Assembly: GCA_963821025.1 (NCBI GenBank)
Contig: CAWGCG010000003.1
Span: 124,001 to 188,000, forward strand
DNA: 64,000 nt
Source: WHSW01 sp963821025
GTDB taxonomy: Bacteria; Actinomycetota; Thermoleophilia; Solirubrobacterales; 70-9
Direction of reading: 5' to 3'
In this document: positions 8,901 to 16,760 of the stretch, one piece after another
How the letters are laid out: each line of letters begins with the position of its first letter
How positions within the stretch are numbered: the first letter of the stretch is position 1
Position numbers and translations under genes: made by a program
The notes under the pieces: model-generated
Databases searched by the model: none
Told to the model about the DNA's origin: nothing
The model's input: the letters and a program-made list of their open reading frames with translations, nothing else

Positions 8901-9105
8901 ACCAGCGCCCGATCACCTGATGAAGGGATTCGGGGTCGAGCTGCTCGCCGAGGGTGGTGAAGCCGGTGACGTCGGTGAACAGGATCGTCACCACCTTGCG
9001 GGCTCGGGCGGGGGCGGGTTTGCCGCCTGCGAGCTCAGCGCCGCAGTGCGAGCAGAAGCGCGTCCCCTCCGCACTCGGCCGGCCGCAACTGGTGCACGCC
9101 GACAT
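5953..9105 (-). CDS. Class III adenylate/guanylate cyclase fused to AAA-type ATPase and TPR-like region
   Basis: The protein has 1050 residues from ATG 9105. Residues 4-21 are a zinc ribbon (CxxC...CxxC: C4, C7, C18, C21). Residues about 36-210 are a class III cyclase domain: metal-binding D45 (LFTDVTGF) and D89 (HMGDAVMAVFG), base-contacting K85 and D160, transition-state N163 and R167 (GDAVNVAQRLEA). All catalytic residues are present, so it should make cyclic nucleotide. An NTPase domain follows with Walker A GTAGIGKSR at 261-269 and a Walker B-like VVVFEDIHWA. The last approximately 450 residues are alpha-helical repeats rich in ALAE/AEALL motifs. This architecture is a large actinobacterial signalling family. 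TAGACT lies 6 nt before the ATG, so the mRNA is probably leaderless. The upstream Crp-type gene at position 1 could be a receptor, but no direct link is shown. Confidence 0.85.
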   Translation of the reverse strand: MSACTSCGRPSAEGTRFCSHCGAELAGGKPAPARARKVVTILFTDVTGFTTLGEQLDPESLHQVIGRWFEGADRVIERHGGAVEKHMGDAVMAVFGVPQAHEDDALRAARAALEMREALAALNRELRRRWDVELGVRTGINTGEVVVGDDPSGELSVLGDAVNVAQRLEAAAEPGAVLVGEQTARLIGDAATLDRVDALDLKGKAAPVAAWRLSAVASERARTPAEARSPFVGREAELALLRQAFDGVAADATPKLVTVLGTAGIGKSRLARALIDEIGDQATVVIGRCLSYGETITYWPLTEIARQLAAPADEATLAALVREDKTAEEADLIASRIARATGLSPGSVPIEEAQWAARNLLEAIAHRGPLVVVFEDIHWAAPTLLDLISDLARSASAAPLLVLCLARPELLDERPQWPGPGGTGAAEVRLEPLSTGEAAELLERLGPGAELTTDRQAQLLAAAEGNPFYLQQMIAMQAESEQVPAEVPPTIRAVLTARIDRLSVDEREVIEAASIEGRTFHRGAIEHLVADGRRASLDLSLSTLVDRELVRPARADLPDEQAFRFDHILIRNAAYGLIPKWRRADLHEGYARWLERRSGGGLPEQGEIAGYHLEQAFHYRVEVEPAAKHEHLALATGAGAYLGEAGRGALAGEDLPAAIGLLERAIALLPADEAERGVLVAELGVALTEAGQLAEAEALLEGSIEQAAARGDSSAQAHAAAVRLYSRLMVDTGSRTREEIRSRFDWLLATFEGDRDDLGLDRLWRLRGLVLWTEARSADADVAWQRAVEHARRAGDDPGRADALTWLASSAFYGPVFVDAGIARCQAIGAQLSPQSRAQAIVLDTLAGLRAMRGEFAAARGLLAESNSILDQLGRSIYTAVSHPESFVLIASGDLAGAETLLRAGYERLAEMGEKALLASTATILAGVVRIQGRVDEAWELTETARHAAADDDLSPQITWRTERARLLARQGAGAEAKQLSAEAVALAERTDWLSERADALVAQADVLEAAGEASSAGSALRQAISLYERKGNKVGVQRAGARLARQVPA

Positions 9106-9111
9106 ACCGCC

Positions 9112-9117
9112 AGTCTA
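9112..9117 (-). promoter_or_regulatory. Predicted -10 box of the cyclase/ATPase gene
   Basis: TAGACT on the minus strand, 6 nt from ATG 9105, with no Shine-Dalgarno between. Confidence 0.45.
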
Positions 9118-9218
9118 AGCAGTTCGCGACCGCCGTCGATCTCGATCGGTCGGCGCTTGGCGGGCTAGGTCTGCGTCGCGTGCTCGCGGCCGGCGATCCG
9201 TGCTAGCCATTGGCTGAG

Positions 9219-9890
9219 ATGGCTCTCTTGAAGCGGGACAGAAAGCCAAAACGGGCTTCAGTGCGCCTGCTGCGCTCTCCCGCCGAGGCCGAACGGGTGT
9301 CGCCGACCGGCGCGGTGTCTTCCGTCCAGGAGGCCGAGATCACCATGCCCGAGTCGGTCCTCGAGGCGATCTGGAAGCCCGAGTCTCTGGGGCGTCTCGC
9401 GCGCTCATACTGGCGCCACCTGAGCCGGGCGACGCTGGGGCTGATCCGGGTCGTCTACACCGACGAGTCGCGCGCCGCAGTGCTGCTCACCCGCCGCCTG
9501 CCGCTGCTTCGCTTCCATGCCCCCGAGTACGAGACGTCCGCCGACTCCGGATCCGTCACCTGGCGGATCGACCGCGGGCTGCTGGTCGCCCGGCAGGGGC
9601 GCGGCGACGGCTTCTTGAGGATCACGGTCCGGCGCGACACCCCTCCCGACCCGACCCGGGAGCAGGCAGAGCTGCGGGTCGAGCTCGAGGTTCGAAACTT
9701 CTATCCGTGGCTGCGCGGCAGCGGACGCTTCGCACGGTTTGGCGCCTGGCTCTACAGCCAGACCCAGCTGCGAATCCATCTGCTCGTCTGCAACGCTTTC
9801 CTGCGCTCGCTCGCGCGCCTGGACCTCCCCCCTTCGCGAGTCGGAGCGCTGGCGGGGGAGATCACCGCGGCTCCGTCGGACATCGGCTGA
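9219..9890 (+). CDS. Conserved-looking hypothetical protein
   Basis: The protein has 223 residues from ATG 9219; an in-frame TTG at 9210 is a less likely alternative. It is a soluble mixed alpha/beta protein. A middle part of beta strands (AVLLTRRLPLLRFHAPEYETSA, SVTWRIDRGLLVARQG, GFLRITVRRD, LRVELEVRNFYPWLRG) leads to a helical C-terminus (RFGAWLYSQTQLRIHLLVCNAFLRSLARLDL). The strand pattern resembles lipid- or ligand-binding sheets but no diagnostic motif is present, so no function is assigned. It is followed 32 nt later by an NAD(P)-binding protein and an SRPBCC protein, a plausible three-gene unit. Confidence 0.6.
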   Translation: MALLKRDRKPKRASVRLLRSPAEAERVSPTGAVSSVQEAEITMPESVLEAIWKPESLGRLARSYWRHLSRATLGLIRVVYTDESRAAVLLTRRLPLLRFHAPEYETSADSGSVTWRIDRGLLVARQGRGDGFLRITVRRDTPPDPTREQAELRVELEVRNFYPWLRGSGRFARFGAWLYSQTQLRIHLLVCNAFLRSLARLDLPPSRVGALAGEITAAPSDIG

Positions 9891-9922
9891 GCCGCACCGG
9901 CGGTCGCTACCGTTTCAGCGAG

Positions 9923-10855
9923 GTGAGCTTCGGGAAGGCGGCGACGAGGCGGATCTTGGTGACCGGGGCGACCGGGTTCATCGGCGCGCTGCTCGCCCGC
10001 CGACTGGTCGACGACGGGTTCGAGGTCCGTTGCCTGGTCCGCGACCGCGACTCCGACGTGGTCGAGCGACTCGAGGCCGCGGGCTGCGAGATCGCCGTCG
10101 GCGATCTCACTCGCCCGGCGGGCCTCGACCAGGCTCTCGCGGGCGTCGACGCCGCCTACTTTCTCGTCCACATGATCGACGGCGGCTCGGAGTACCCGGC
10201 GATCGAGCGCGCCGCCGCGGCGCGCTTCGCCCGCGCAGCCGGCGAGGCCGGGGTCGGGAGGATGATCTACCTCGGCGGCCTCGGCGACGATCACGGGTCC
10301 AAGCATCTGGCCGCCCGTCACGAGACGGCGATGGCGCTCGCCGCCAACGGGCCGCCGCTGACCTACTTCCGGGCGGCGATGGTGATCGGTCCCGGCAGCG
10401 AGTCCTATGAACTGCTGCGGGGTATCGTCGAACGGGTGCCTGCGTTGCCGGCCCCGGCCTGGCTCGAGACGGAGACCCAGCCGATCGGCGCGACCGAGGT
10501 CGTCGACTATCTGCGCGAGGCCCTGGAGCTGCCGGAGACGGCCGGCCGCGAGATCCAGATCGGCGGCCCGCAGCGGGTGAGCCACCTCGAGCTGATCAAC
10601 CGGATGGCCGCCGCGCTCGGCCGCCGGCCGCCGCGGCGGTTCTCGGTCTCCTCCGAGGTCGCCCGGCCCGAGACGGTGGCCGCCGGGGCCGCCGCGATAA
10701 CCCCAGGGACTCCGGAGATCGCGGCTCAGATCAGCCTCGGCCTGGTGACCGCGACCGTGGTCACCGATCCGAGCGGCGCAGAGCTGTTCGAGATCAGGCC
10801 CCGCCCCCTCGACACGGTCCTCGCCGACGCCGTCGACGCGCCGGCCGCGGCGTGA
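9923..10855 (+). CDS. NAD(P)-binding atypical SDR / NmrA-like protein
   Basis: The protein has 310 residues from GTG 9923 (VSFGKAATRRILVTGATGFI). The N-terminal Rossmann motif is TGATGFIGALLARRL, then VRCLVRDRDSD and GDLTRPAGLDQALAGVDAAYFLVH, matching atypical short-chain dehydrogenases that often lack the catalytic YxxxK; I do not see that pair here, so it may bind rather than reduce. Some relatives with an SRPBCC domain act on lipid or polyketide-like compounds. The last codons overlap the SRPBCC gene by 4 nt (GTGA), implying coupled translation and shared function. TACCGT 9 nt before the GTG is a possible -10 box. Confidence 0.75.
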   Translation: MSFGKAATRRILVTGATGFIGALLARRLVDDGFEVRCLVRDRDSDVVERLEAAGCEIAVGDLTRPAGLDQALAGVDAAYFLVHMIDGGSEYPAIERAAAARFARAAGEAGVGRMIYLGGLGDDHGSKHLAARHETAMALAANGPPLTYFRAAMVIGPGSESYELLRGIVERVPALPAPAWLETETQPIGATEVVDYLREALELPETAGREIQIGGPQRVSHLELINRMAAALGRRPPRRFSVSSEVARPETVAAGAAAITPGTPEIAAQISLGLVTATVVTDPSGAELFEIRPRPLDTVLADAVDAPAAA

Positions 10856-11310
10856 GCCGCAGCGTCACCGAGTCGATCGTCCTGGCGGCCTCGCCCGAGC
10901 GCGTCTGGGACACAGTCATGGACCCGACCCTGCTCGAGCGCTGGGTCACCACCCACGACTCGGCCACCGGGGTCGCCCCGGGCCCGGTCGCCGAGGGCGA
11001 GACGTTCAAGCAGAGACTGCGCCTCGCCGGCAAGTCGTTCGAGGTCGACTGGCGCGTCGCCGAGGCCGACCGGCCGCGGCTCGCCCGATGGGAGGGCGAT
11101 GGCCCGGCCGGGTCGACGGCCCGGGTCGCCTACCGTCTGCGGCCCCGGGACGGCGGCACCCGGTTTGAGTATGAGAGCGAGTTCGAGCTCCCCGGCGGGC
11201 CGTTGGGCAGGCTGGCCGGCGGTCTGCTCGCCGCCGCTCCGGGTGCCCGCGAGGCGCGCCGGTCACTCGAGCGGTTGCAGGTCATGCTCGAGTCCGAGCA
11301 GCCCGGCTAG
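10852..11310 (+). CDS. SRPBCC (polyketide cyclase/START-like) protein
   Basis: The protein has 152 residues from GTG 10852. It opens with VTESIVLAASPERVWDTVMDPTLLERW, the standard beta1-helix signature of SRPBCC proteins, followed by a beta sheet (FKQRLRLAGKSFEVDWRVAEAD, TARVAYRLRPRDGGTRFEYESEF) and a long C-terminal helix (AREARRSLERLQVMLES). The fold encloses a hydrophobic pocket for a small lipophilic ligand. It is translationally coupled to the NAD(P)-binding protein upstream. The substrate cannot be predicted. Confidence 0.75.
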   Translation: MSRSVTESIVLAASPERVWDTVMDPTLLERWVTTHDSATGVAPGPVAEGETFKQRLRLAGKSFEVDWRVAEADRPRLARWEGDGPAGSTARVAYRLRPRDGGTRFEYESEFELPGGPLGRLAGGLLAAAPGAREARRSLERLQVMLESEQPG

Positions 11311-11452
11311 TTTGGCTGGACGCTTTCACGCCTGAAGCGCGGTTGTCGCTCACAGGCCGCGGAGCGCAGTCGATAGGGCGACAAAGCCGCATCCGCGCGG
11401 GGCGCGTGGGGCGTTAGGGGACGCTCGCGGCCAAATCGATAAGGAGGGTGGA

Positions 11453-12505
11453 ATGCGTTCCACACTCAAGCGCCTGCTGGGCGCGACGCTGCTCGGGGCG
11501 TGTCTGATCGTTCCGAGCGGGGCCTCCGGGGCCGGGGTCGTCAGTAACTACGACCCGAACCGCGACTCGCGCGAGTTCGGAAGCCCGGCCCACGGCTGGA
11601 CCGAGGATGAGCATTACGGCGGGCTCGCGTGCGTGGTCGCGCTCACCTGTCCGTCGGTCGACAACACGGATCCGGCCGGCGGCGGGACCGGGGGGCCCGG
11701 TGACGGCTTCATCCGCACCGAGCTCAACGGCCTCGCGGCCCTGCTCACCGGCGACTCGTCCGGGGTCTGGACGAGCCCGACCTTCGTCTACAGGGGAGCG
11801 GCGGGGTCCCAGGCTCAGCGGCTGCGGTTCTCGCTCAGCAGGCGGGCCGACGTCGCCGATCTGCTCGCGGTTCCAGGGAACGCAATCGACTACTCGGTCG
11901 CCCTCGTCGACGTGGCCAACCCGGCGGCCTCGACGACGCTGGTCGCCAACGCGGCGGTCACCGACCTTCCCTCGTGGACCCGGCCGGCGCCGCTCGCCCT
12001 CGATCCCTCAGCGCTGACCATCGGGCGCGCCTACCGGGTCGAGATCACGACCGATTACGACACCGTGGTCACCGTGATCCCCGACGCCAGCGTCGATTAC
12101 GACAACGTCGCGCTGACCGCGACGCGGACCGGCGGCGCAGGCAGCGGCGGCAACGGAGGCAACGGCGGCTCCGGTGGAGCCGGTGCGACAGCCGGCTCCG
12201 GCATCGTCGGTCACTCCGCGACGCTGAAGGGAAAGCGGCTCTACGTCAAGGTCCGTTGCGCGCGCAAGGTGAGCGGCAAGTGCAAGATCAAGCTGCGCGC
12301 GCTGCTGAAGAAGAAGGGCCCGAAGGCAACCAAGGCGAGCAAGGCCAGGGTCCGAGGTGGGAAGAAGAAGAAGGTCGCGCTGAAGGTCAAGCGCGGCTAC
12401 CTCGAGAAGCTCGACGGGCGCAAGAAGGTGTTCGTCAAGCAGAAGGTCACCGCCGGGGGCGAGACCAAGCGCAAGGTCGTGAGGCTGAAGCTGCGCCGCG
12501 GCTGA
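11453..12505 (+). CDS. Secreted protein with Gly-rich linker and Lys-rich C-terminal beta domain
   Basis: The protein has 350 residues. ATG 11453 follows AAGGAGG. Residues 1-27 are a signal peptide (LLGATLLGACLIVPSGASGA). The mature part (about 28-225) looks beta-sandwich-like, with one Cys pair (LACVVALTCP) and YRVEITTDYDTVVTVIPD. A low-complexity linker of Gly/Ser/Asn covers about 227-250. The last about 90 residues are extremely Lys/Arg-rich (KVRCARKVSGKCKIKLRALL, GGKKKKVALKVKRG) with a CxxxxxxxC pair, a pattern seen at the C-termini of many secreted actinobacterial proteins, probably binding the anionic wall or nucleic acid. No catalytic motif is visible. A 30-bp palindrome downstream is its terminator. 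Confidence 0.65.
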   Translation: MRSTLKRLLGATLLGACLIVPSGASGAGVVSNYDPNRDSREFGSPAHGWTEDEHYGGLACVVALTCPSVDNTDPAGGGTGGPGDGFIRTELNGLAALLTGDSSGVWTSPTFVYRGAAGSQAQRLRFSLSRRADVADLLAVPGNAIDYSVALVDVANPAASTTLVANAAVTDLPSWTRPAPLALDPSALTIGRAYRVEITTDYDTVVTVIPDASVDYDNVALTATRTGGAGSGGNGGNGGSGGAGATAGSGIVGHSATLKGKRLYVKVRCARKVSGKCKIKLRALLKKKGPKATKASKARVRGGKKKKVALKVKRGYLEKLDGRKKVFVKQKVTAGGETKRKVVRLKLRRG

Positions 12506-12520
12506 GGACCGCTGAACCTG

Positions 12521-12550
12521 CCTGGGCGTCGCCGGCCGGCGACGCCCAGG
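12521..12550. terminator. Perfect 30-bp palindrome, bidirectional terminator hairpin
   Basis: CCTGGGCGTCGCCGG is followed directly by its exact reverse complement, giving a 15-bp GC-rich stem with no mismatch. It sits between the convergent ends of the secreted protein (12505) and the antiporter (12584). There is no clear U-tract, as is usual in high-GC actinobacteria. Confidence 0.7.
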
Positions 12551-12583
12551 CGCCGTTCTGGGCATCGCCGGCGGATCGGGCGG

Positions 12584-13762
12584 CTAAGCCGGCTCCGCCA
12601 CCGCGCGGCGGTGGACGGCGAGCGCGAGCAGCGGATAGAGCAGCACCGAGAGCATCCCGGCGCCGACCAGGGCCACCGCCACCTCGGTTCGCATCGTCTT
12701 GGTCTCGAGCCCGATCTGGGTGATCGCGACGAGCAGCGGCAGAGCGGCCGCCGAGAACAAAGCCAGGGCCGGCAGCTCCGAGCGGGGTAGGTCGCGCCTG
12801 TAGAGCAAGAGCACGGGCAGGCCGCGGATGAACAGGAAGAGCAAGGCGAACCCCGGGACCATGGCCAGCGCCGCGGGGCTCGAAAAAAGGGCGTCGAGGT
12901 CGTATTGCATCCCGGTCGCGATGAAGAAGACCGGGATCAAGAAGCCGTACCCGAGGGCGTCGAGCTTGCCGAGGAACTCATGCGCGTCGCTGCCGCGGAT
13001 CGTGATCCCGACGATGATGCCGGCTGCGAACGCGCCGAGGATGACGTCGAGGCCGAACTCCGCGGCGAGCACGGCAAGGGCGATCACCAGCAGCACCGAG
13101 AGCCGCACGGCGAGTTGACCGCTGGTGCCCATCGTGGTGGCCACCAGCCGGACAACGCGAGCGGGACGTGCCCGCAGCGCGAGCAGGGTGACGACGACGA
13201 CGATCGCGGCGAACACGAGCAGCAGCGCCGAGTGCCAGAGCTCACCCGCGTCGATCGCGAGGATGATCGAGACGATCACCACCGGACCGAACTCCGCCGC
13301 GGCGCCGGCGCCGACGACGAAGGCGCCGAACCGCTCGTCGAGGATCCCGGAGTCGCGCAGGATCGGCATCAGGGTTCCGAGCGCGGTCGTGGTCAGCGCC
13401 AGCGCCACGAGCACGGTGGCGTGGACCAACCCGGTCGCGTGCAGCGCGAGGGCGACCAGCCCACCGAGCACGAGCGATACGCCCCAGCCGCCGAAGCCGC
13501 GCTCGACCGGGCGACCGCGGATGCGCTCGAAGTCGATCTCCATCCCGGCGAGAAAGAAGAGGAAGGCGAGGCCGAGGGCCGACAGCGAACCGATGAAGCT
13601 GTCGGTATCGGCGAGCCCGAGAACCTGCGGGCCGACGACGATCCCGAGCGCGATCTCGGCGACCACGATCGGCACGCGGACCCGGCGCGTGAGATCGACC
13701 AGCACCGGCGCCATCGCGGCGATCGCCGCCACCACGAGGATGTCGGCGTTGGTGACCTCCAC
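12584..13762 (-). CDS. CPA2-type monovalent cation/proton antiporter
   Basis: The protein has 392 residues and about 12 membrane helices. Typical elements: VPIVVAEIALGIVVGPQVLGL near the N-terminus, ALGLAFLFFLAGMEIDFERIRG (the KefB/NapA-like half-helix segment), and a second repeat with FGLDVILGAFAAGIIVG and FLIPVFFIATGMQYDL. It exchanges Na+ or K+ for H+ across the membrane; the C-terminal RCK/TrkA domain of full-length KefB is absent. GTG 13762 is chosen over an upstream extension because TAGTCT lies 8 nt upstream on this strand (leaderless pattern) and the membrane domain begins right after it. Confidence 0.8.
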   Translation of the reverse strand: MEVTNADILVVAAIAAMAPVLVDLTRRVRVPIVVAEIALGIVVGPQVLGLADTDSFIGSLSALGLAFLFFLAGMEIDFERIRGRPVERGFGGWGVSLVLGGLVALALHATGLVHATVLVALALTTTALGTLMPILRDSGILDERFGAFVVGAGAAAEFGPVVIVSIILAIDAGELWHSALLLVFAAIVVVVTLLALRARPARVVRLVATTMGTSGQLAVRLSVLLVIALAVLAAEFGLDVILGAFAAGIIVGITIRGSDAHEFLGKLDALGYGFLIPVFFIATGMQYDLDALFSSPAALAMVPGFALLFLFIRGLPVLLLYRRDLPRSELPALALFSAAALPLLVAITQIGLETKTMRTEVAVALVGAGMLSVLLYPLLALAVHRRAVAEPA

Positions 13763-13770
13763 GAGTGGCG

Positions 13771-13776
13771 AGACTA
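13771..13776 (-). promoter_or_regulatory. Predicted -10 box of the antiporter gene
   Basis: TAGTCT on the minus strand, 8 nt before GTG 13762. It lies back-to-back with the promoter of the divergent gene at 13852. Confidence 0.35.
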
Positions 13777-13803
13777 TTGGCCACCGCGGCGCGCGACTAG
13801 AAT
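13777..13803 (+). promoter_or_regulatory. Predicted promoter of the Cys-rich secreted protein
   Basis: TTGGCC (13777-13782) and TAGAAT (13798-13803) are separated by 15 nt. A leader of about 40 nt with the Shine-Dalgarno AGGGAGG leads to ATG 13852. Confidence 0.35.
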
Positions 13804-13851
13804 CGCGGCTCGCAGGACCGCACGACGGGGGCAACCGACAGGGAGGTAGCG

Positions 13852-14229
13852 ATGAAGGCAGCGATCAGGAAGGCCGTTGGGGTGGGCTCCGTGATCGCCG
13901 TTGCGGCGGCGGTAGCGGCCCCTGCTCACGGCGATGGGCAGGCGAAGCGCGCCGGATGCGACATCTCCGGGATCCAGCAGAACCTCGGCGCCTCCTACGT
14001 GAACTCGGTCAAGGCCCGAAACCTGAGCTGCGGCAAGGCGATCAAGCTGGTGAAGAAGTACCACCAGTGCCGCAAGGACCACGGCGGCGCCGACGGCAAG
14101 TGCAACGGTTTCAAGGGCTACAGCTGCAAGGAAAAGAAGCTCGCCGAGTCGCCGGCCCAGTACACGGCAAAGGCGAAGTGCACCAAGGGCTCGAAGAAGT
14201 TCGTCCAGAACTACACACAGAACACCTAG
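13852..14229 (+). CDS. Small secreted Cys-containing protein
   Basis: The protein has 125 residues from ATG 13852, with AGGGAGG upstream. A signal peptide covers residues about 1-26 (VGVGSVIAVAAAVAAPAHG). The mature protein is Lys-rich with six cysteines (GCDIS, LSCGKA, HQCRKD, GKCNG, YSCKEK, AKCTKG), likely disulfide-bonded outside the cell. The pattern (Y-x-N-SVKARNLSCGKAIKLVKKYHQC) recurs in small actinobacterial exported proteins of unknown role. Confidence 0.65.
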   Translation: MKAAIRKAVGVGSVIAVAAAVAAPAHGDGQAKRAGCDISGIQQNLGASYVNSVKARNLSCGKAIKLVKKYHQCRKDHGGADGKCNGFKGYSCKEKKLAESPAQYTAKAKCTKGSKKFVQNYTQNT

Positions 14230-14277
14230 CTCGCCACTCGGCCCTCGCCACTCGAGCGGCCAGTGGCGAATGGCGAG
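14230..14277. terminator. Nested inverted repeat between convergent genes
   Basis: The inner stem is TCGCCACT (14245-14252) with AGTGGCGA (14262-14269). The outer stem is CTCGCCA (14230-14236) with TGGCGAG (14271-14277). TCGCCACTCG also occurs twice in tandem (14231 and 14245). The hairpin fills the whole gap between the stops at 14229 and 14280 and probably terminates both transcripts. Confidence 0.6.
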
Positions 14278-14279
14278 TG

Positions 14280-15305
14280 CTACCGAGTGAAGTCCTGATC
14301 GATCCGCTCGAGCACCGCATCGGCGGCGATGCTCGAACCGGTCTCGTTCAGGTGAATCCCATCTGATTCGCGGACGATCGTCTCCGAGCCGTCGACCTGG
14401 ATCGCGTCGCGATAGCGCTCGCCGGGGGTAAAGATCGGGACCGTGTCGATCACCCGAACCTGGTCGCGCCAGGGTTGCGCGGCGACCTCGATCGACGCAT
14501 TGACCGTCCTGCTGATCTCAGCGGCGTCGGAGTCGCGCGGCGTCATCACGGTCAGCCAATAGACCTTCGCCGCACCGTTCTGGCGGTAGGTGTCCATCAC
14601 CTGGCGCACCCGGTTGGCGTACGCCGCTGCGTACTCGGGACCGCAGCACTCGACCTCAGCTCCGGCGGCCCCCGGGATCGGATAGCCCTCATTGGCGCCG
14701 ATGAAGACGACTACCGCGTCGGGGTGGTCGGCGCTGACCTGACCGTTCGAGAGCTCGCCCCAGTCGACCAGGGCGGAATTCGAGATCCCGGTCGCCAGGT
14801 GCGGATCGCGGATCACCTCGACGCCGTCGGGCGCCAGCCGGCGGGCGAGCTCGGTGTCGAGCGGGGTGGCGAGCGAGTCACCCGTGACCAGCAGCGTCTC
14901 GAGCCGCTGTTCGGCCGGGGCCGGGGCGCCGAGCTCGGCCGGGTCGAAGGCGTCGGCCGTGATCGGTGGGATCCGGGCCGCGCCGCCGCCGCCGGCGGTG
15001 GCGGCGTCGAAGCCGCCGCTGCCGAGCTCCTGATCGGGGGAGAGGTTGGCGGTGAGCTCCGACTGGGCCTCATCGAGTGGCAACCGTTCGGCGATCCACT
15101 CGGTCGGGTGGCCGACGGCCGAGACCAGATCGCGACCGATTCCGCGATCGATCCTGGCGGCGGCGTCGCGGATCGAGCCGCCGGAGAACAAGACCAACAG
15201 CACGGCCACCAGCGCCACCGCCCTGACCGCATCGGCGGCGCTGTAGCTGCGCAGACCGTGGCGCTCGAACCGGCTCATCTGACTGTCGTCTCGATGTTCG
15301 GTCAT
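14280..15305 (-). CDS. Membrane-anchored SGNH-hydrolase-like protein (DUF459-type), MBOAT partner
   Basis: The protein has 341 residues from ATG 15305. One N-terminal membrane anchor (about 24-46, AVRAVALVAVLLVLFSGGSI) is followed by a periplasmic spacer and an SGNH domain: block I LLVTGDSLATPLDTEL (nucleophile Ser), block III VVFIGANEGYPI, block V DGIHLNETG (Asp/His). These residues fit serine-esterase or acetyl-transfer chemistry. The gene starts 7 nt after the MBOAT reading frame ends, the classical pairing in which an MBOAT protein passes acyl groups across the membrane and an SGNH protein places them on an extracellular glycan. A DUF459 annotation is from memory of this layout and not proven. 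Confidence 0.7.
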   Translation of the reverse strand: MTEHRDDSQMSRFERHGLRSYSAADAVRAVALVAVLLVLFSGGSIRDAAARIDRGIGRDLVSAVGHPTEWIAERLPLDEAQSELTANLSPDQELGSGGFDAATAGGGGAARIPPITADAFDPAELGAPAPAEQRLETLLVTGDSLATPLDTELARRLAPDGVEVIRDPHLATGISNSALVDWGELSNGQVSADHPDAVVVFIGANEGYPIPGAAGAEVECCGPEYAAAYANRVRQVMDTYRQNGAAKVYWLTVMTPRDSDAAEISRTVNASIEVAAQPWRDQVRVIDTVPIFTPGERYRDAIQVDGSETIVRESDGIHLNETGSSIAADAVLERIDQDFTR

Positions 15306-15311
15306 CTGCGC

Positions 15312-16710
15312 TCAGAACTGGAAGTAGATGAACGGCGGAACGCCCTGGCTCGGCACGGTAGCGCCGACGATCAGGATCACGAGCGCGAGCGCCACCGCGA
15401 GCAGCGCCGGCCGCAGGCGCTCGATCCGCAGCTGCAGGCGCTCGAGCGGTCGCGGCGGCAGCAGCTGCTATGCCGATCACGGCGACCACCATGGCGAGGA
15501 TCGGCACGGTCCACAGGGTCGCCGCGCCCGGATCCACCAGGCGCCCGAGGAAGGTCCAGAAGAGCTCCAGGTCGGGCGAGCGAAACAGGATCCAGCCGAA
15601 GCAGACGAGGGCGAAGGTCCCGGCCCAGCGCAGCCACACCGGGGTGCGCTCGCCGATCCGCCCGTCGAGTGCATGCTCGGAGACGAGCATCGCCCCGTGG
15701 AAGGCGCCCCAGAGGACGAAGGTCCAGGCGGCGCCGTGCCAGAGTCCGCCGAGGACCATCGTGATCATCAGGTTGCGATAGGTGAACAGGCGCCCGCCGC
15801 GACTGCCCCCGAGCGGGATGTACAGGTAGTCGCGCAAGAAGCGCGACAGGGTCATGTGCCAGCGCCGCCAGAAGTCGCGAAATCCGGTCGACCGGTAGGG
15901 ATTGTTGAAGTTCTGCGGGAAGACAAAGCCCATCAACAGCGCGAGCCCGATCGCGATGTCGGTGTAGCCGGAGAAGTCGCAGTAGATCTGGACCGCGTAG
16001 GCGAGGGTGGCGAGGATCGCATCGGGAGCGAAATAGGCCTCGGGGACGCCGAAGACGGGATCGACGATGTCGCGAGCGAGCGTGTCGGCGACCAGGACCT
16101 TCTTGATCAGCCCGAGCCCGATCAGGGTCAACCCGGCCCCGAGCGCGACCCGGGTCGGGTCGCGCGGCGCCTTCAGTTGCGGCAGGAACTCGCTCGCCCG
16201 GACGATCGGCCCTGCCACCAGGTGCGGGAAGAAGCTCAGGTAGATCGCCGCGTCGGCGAGCGAGGCGGGCGCGGCGTCGCCGCGCTTGACGTCGACGACG
16301 TAGGTGATCGCCTGGAAGGTGAAGAAGCTGATCCCGATCGGCAGCGCGATCGTCAACAGCGGCAGCGGCATCCCCAGGGCGATCGAATCGAGCGCATCGC
16401 CGACGTCGGTGACGAAGAAGGCGTAGTACTTGAACACGCCGAGCATCAGCAGGTCGCCGGCGACCGCGAGGCCACAGATCCAATTGCGCCGGCGCTCGTC
16501 GCTCGTCGCTCGAATTCGGACGGCGGCGAGCTGGTTGCCGAGCGTGATCGCGGCCAGCAGGAGGCAGAAGCGGGGGTCGGCGGCCGCGTAGAAGACGTAA
16601 CTGGCGACGATGATGAACGGCTTCCAAAGCGGCGGGCGCGACATCAGCGCCCAGGAGAGGGCGAGCACGATCGGAAAGAAGATCGCGAACTCGATCGTGG
16701 GGAAGAGCAT
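15312..16710 (-). pseudogene. MBOAT (AlgI-like) O-acyltransferase interrupted by a frameshift
   Basis: From ATG 16710 (MLFPTIEFAIFFPIVLALSW) the protein reads as a complete AlgI/DltB-type MBOAT with about 11 helices, including FRDFWRRWHMTLSRFLRDY and the catalytic-His block GGLWHGAAWTFVLWGAFHG. Near 15449-15468 the frame is lost: the same frame continues into Ala/Arg-rich nonsense to 15070. The +1 frame instead continues as PLERLQLRIERL, a last hydrophobic helix (LLAVALALVILIVGATVPS), and ends QGVPPFIYFQF at 15312, the usual MBOAT C-terminus. The break falls in a GCTGCTGCCGCCGCG run, so a sequencing error or a recent 1-nt change are both possible. If real, the last helix is replaced and the protein is probably inactive. 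Confidence 0.75.
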
Positions 16711-16760
16711 CGGGCGTCGAGGGCGCTTGGGTGTACGTTTCCCCCGGGAAACGAGCGGCG

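Noticed and set aside
15070..15470. C-terminal 130 residues of the open MBOAT frame as a real domain
   Set aside because: Composition is Ala/Arg nonsense overlapping the SGNH gene, while the other frame gives the proper family C-terminus.
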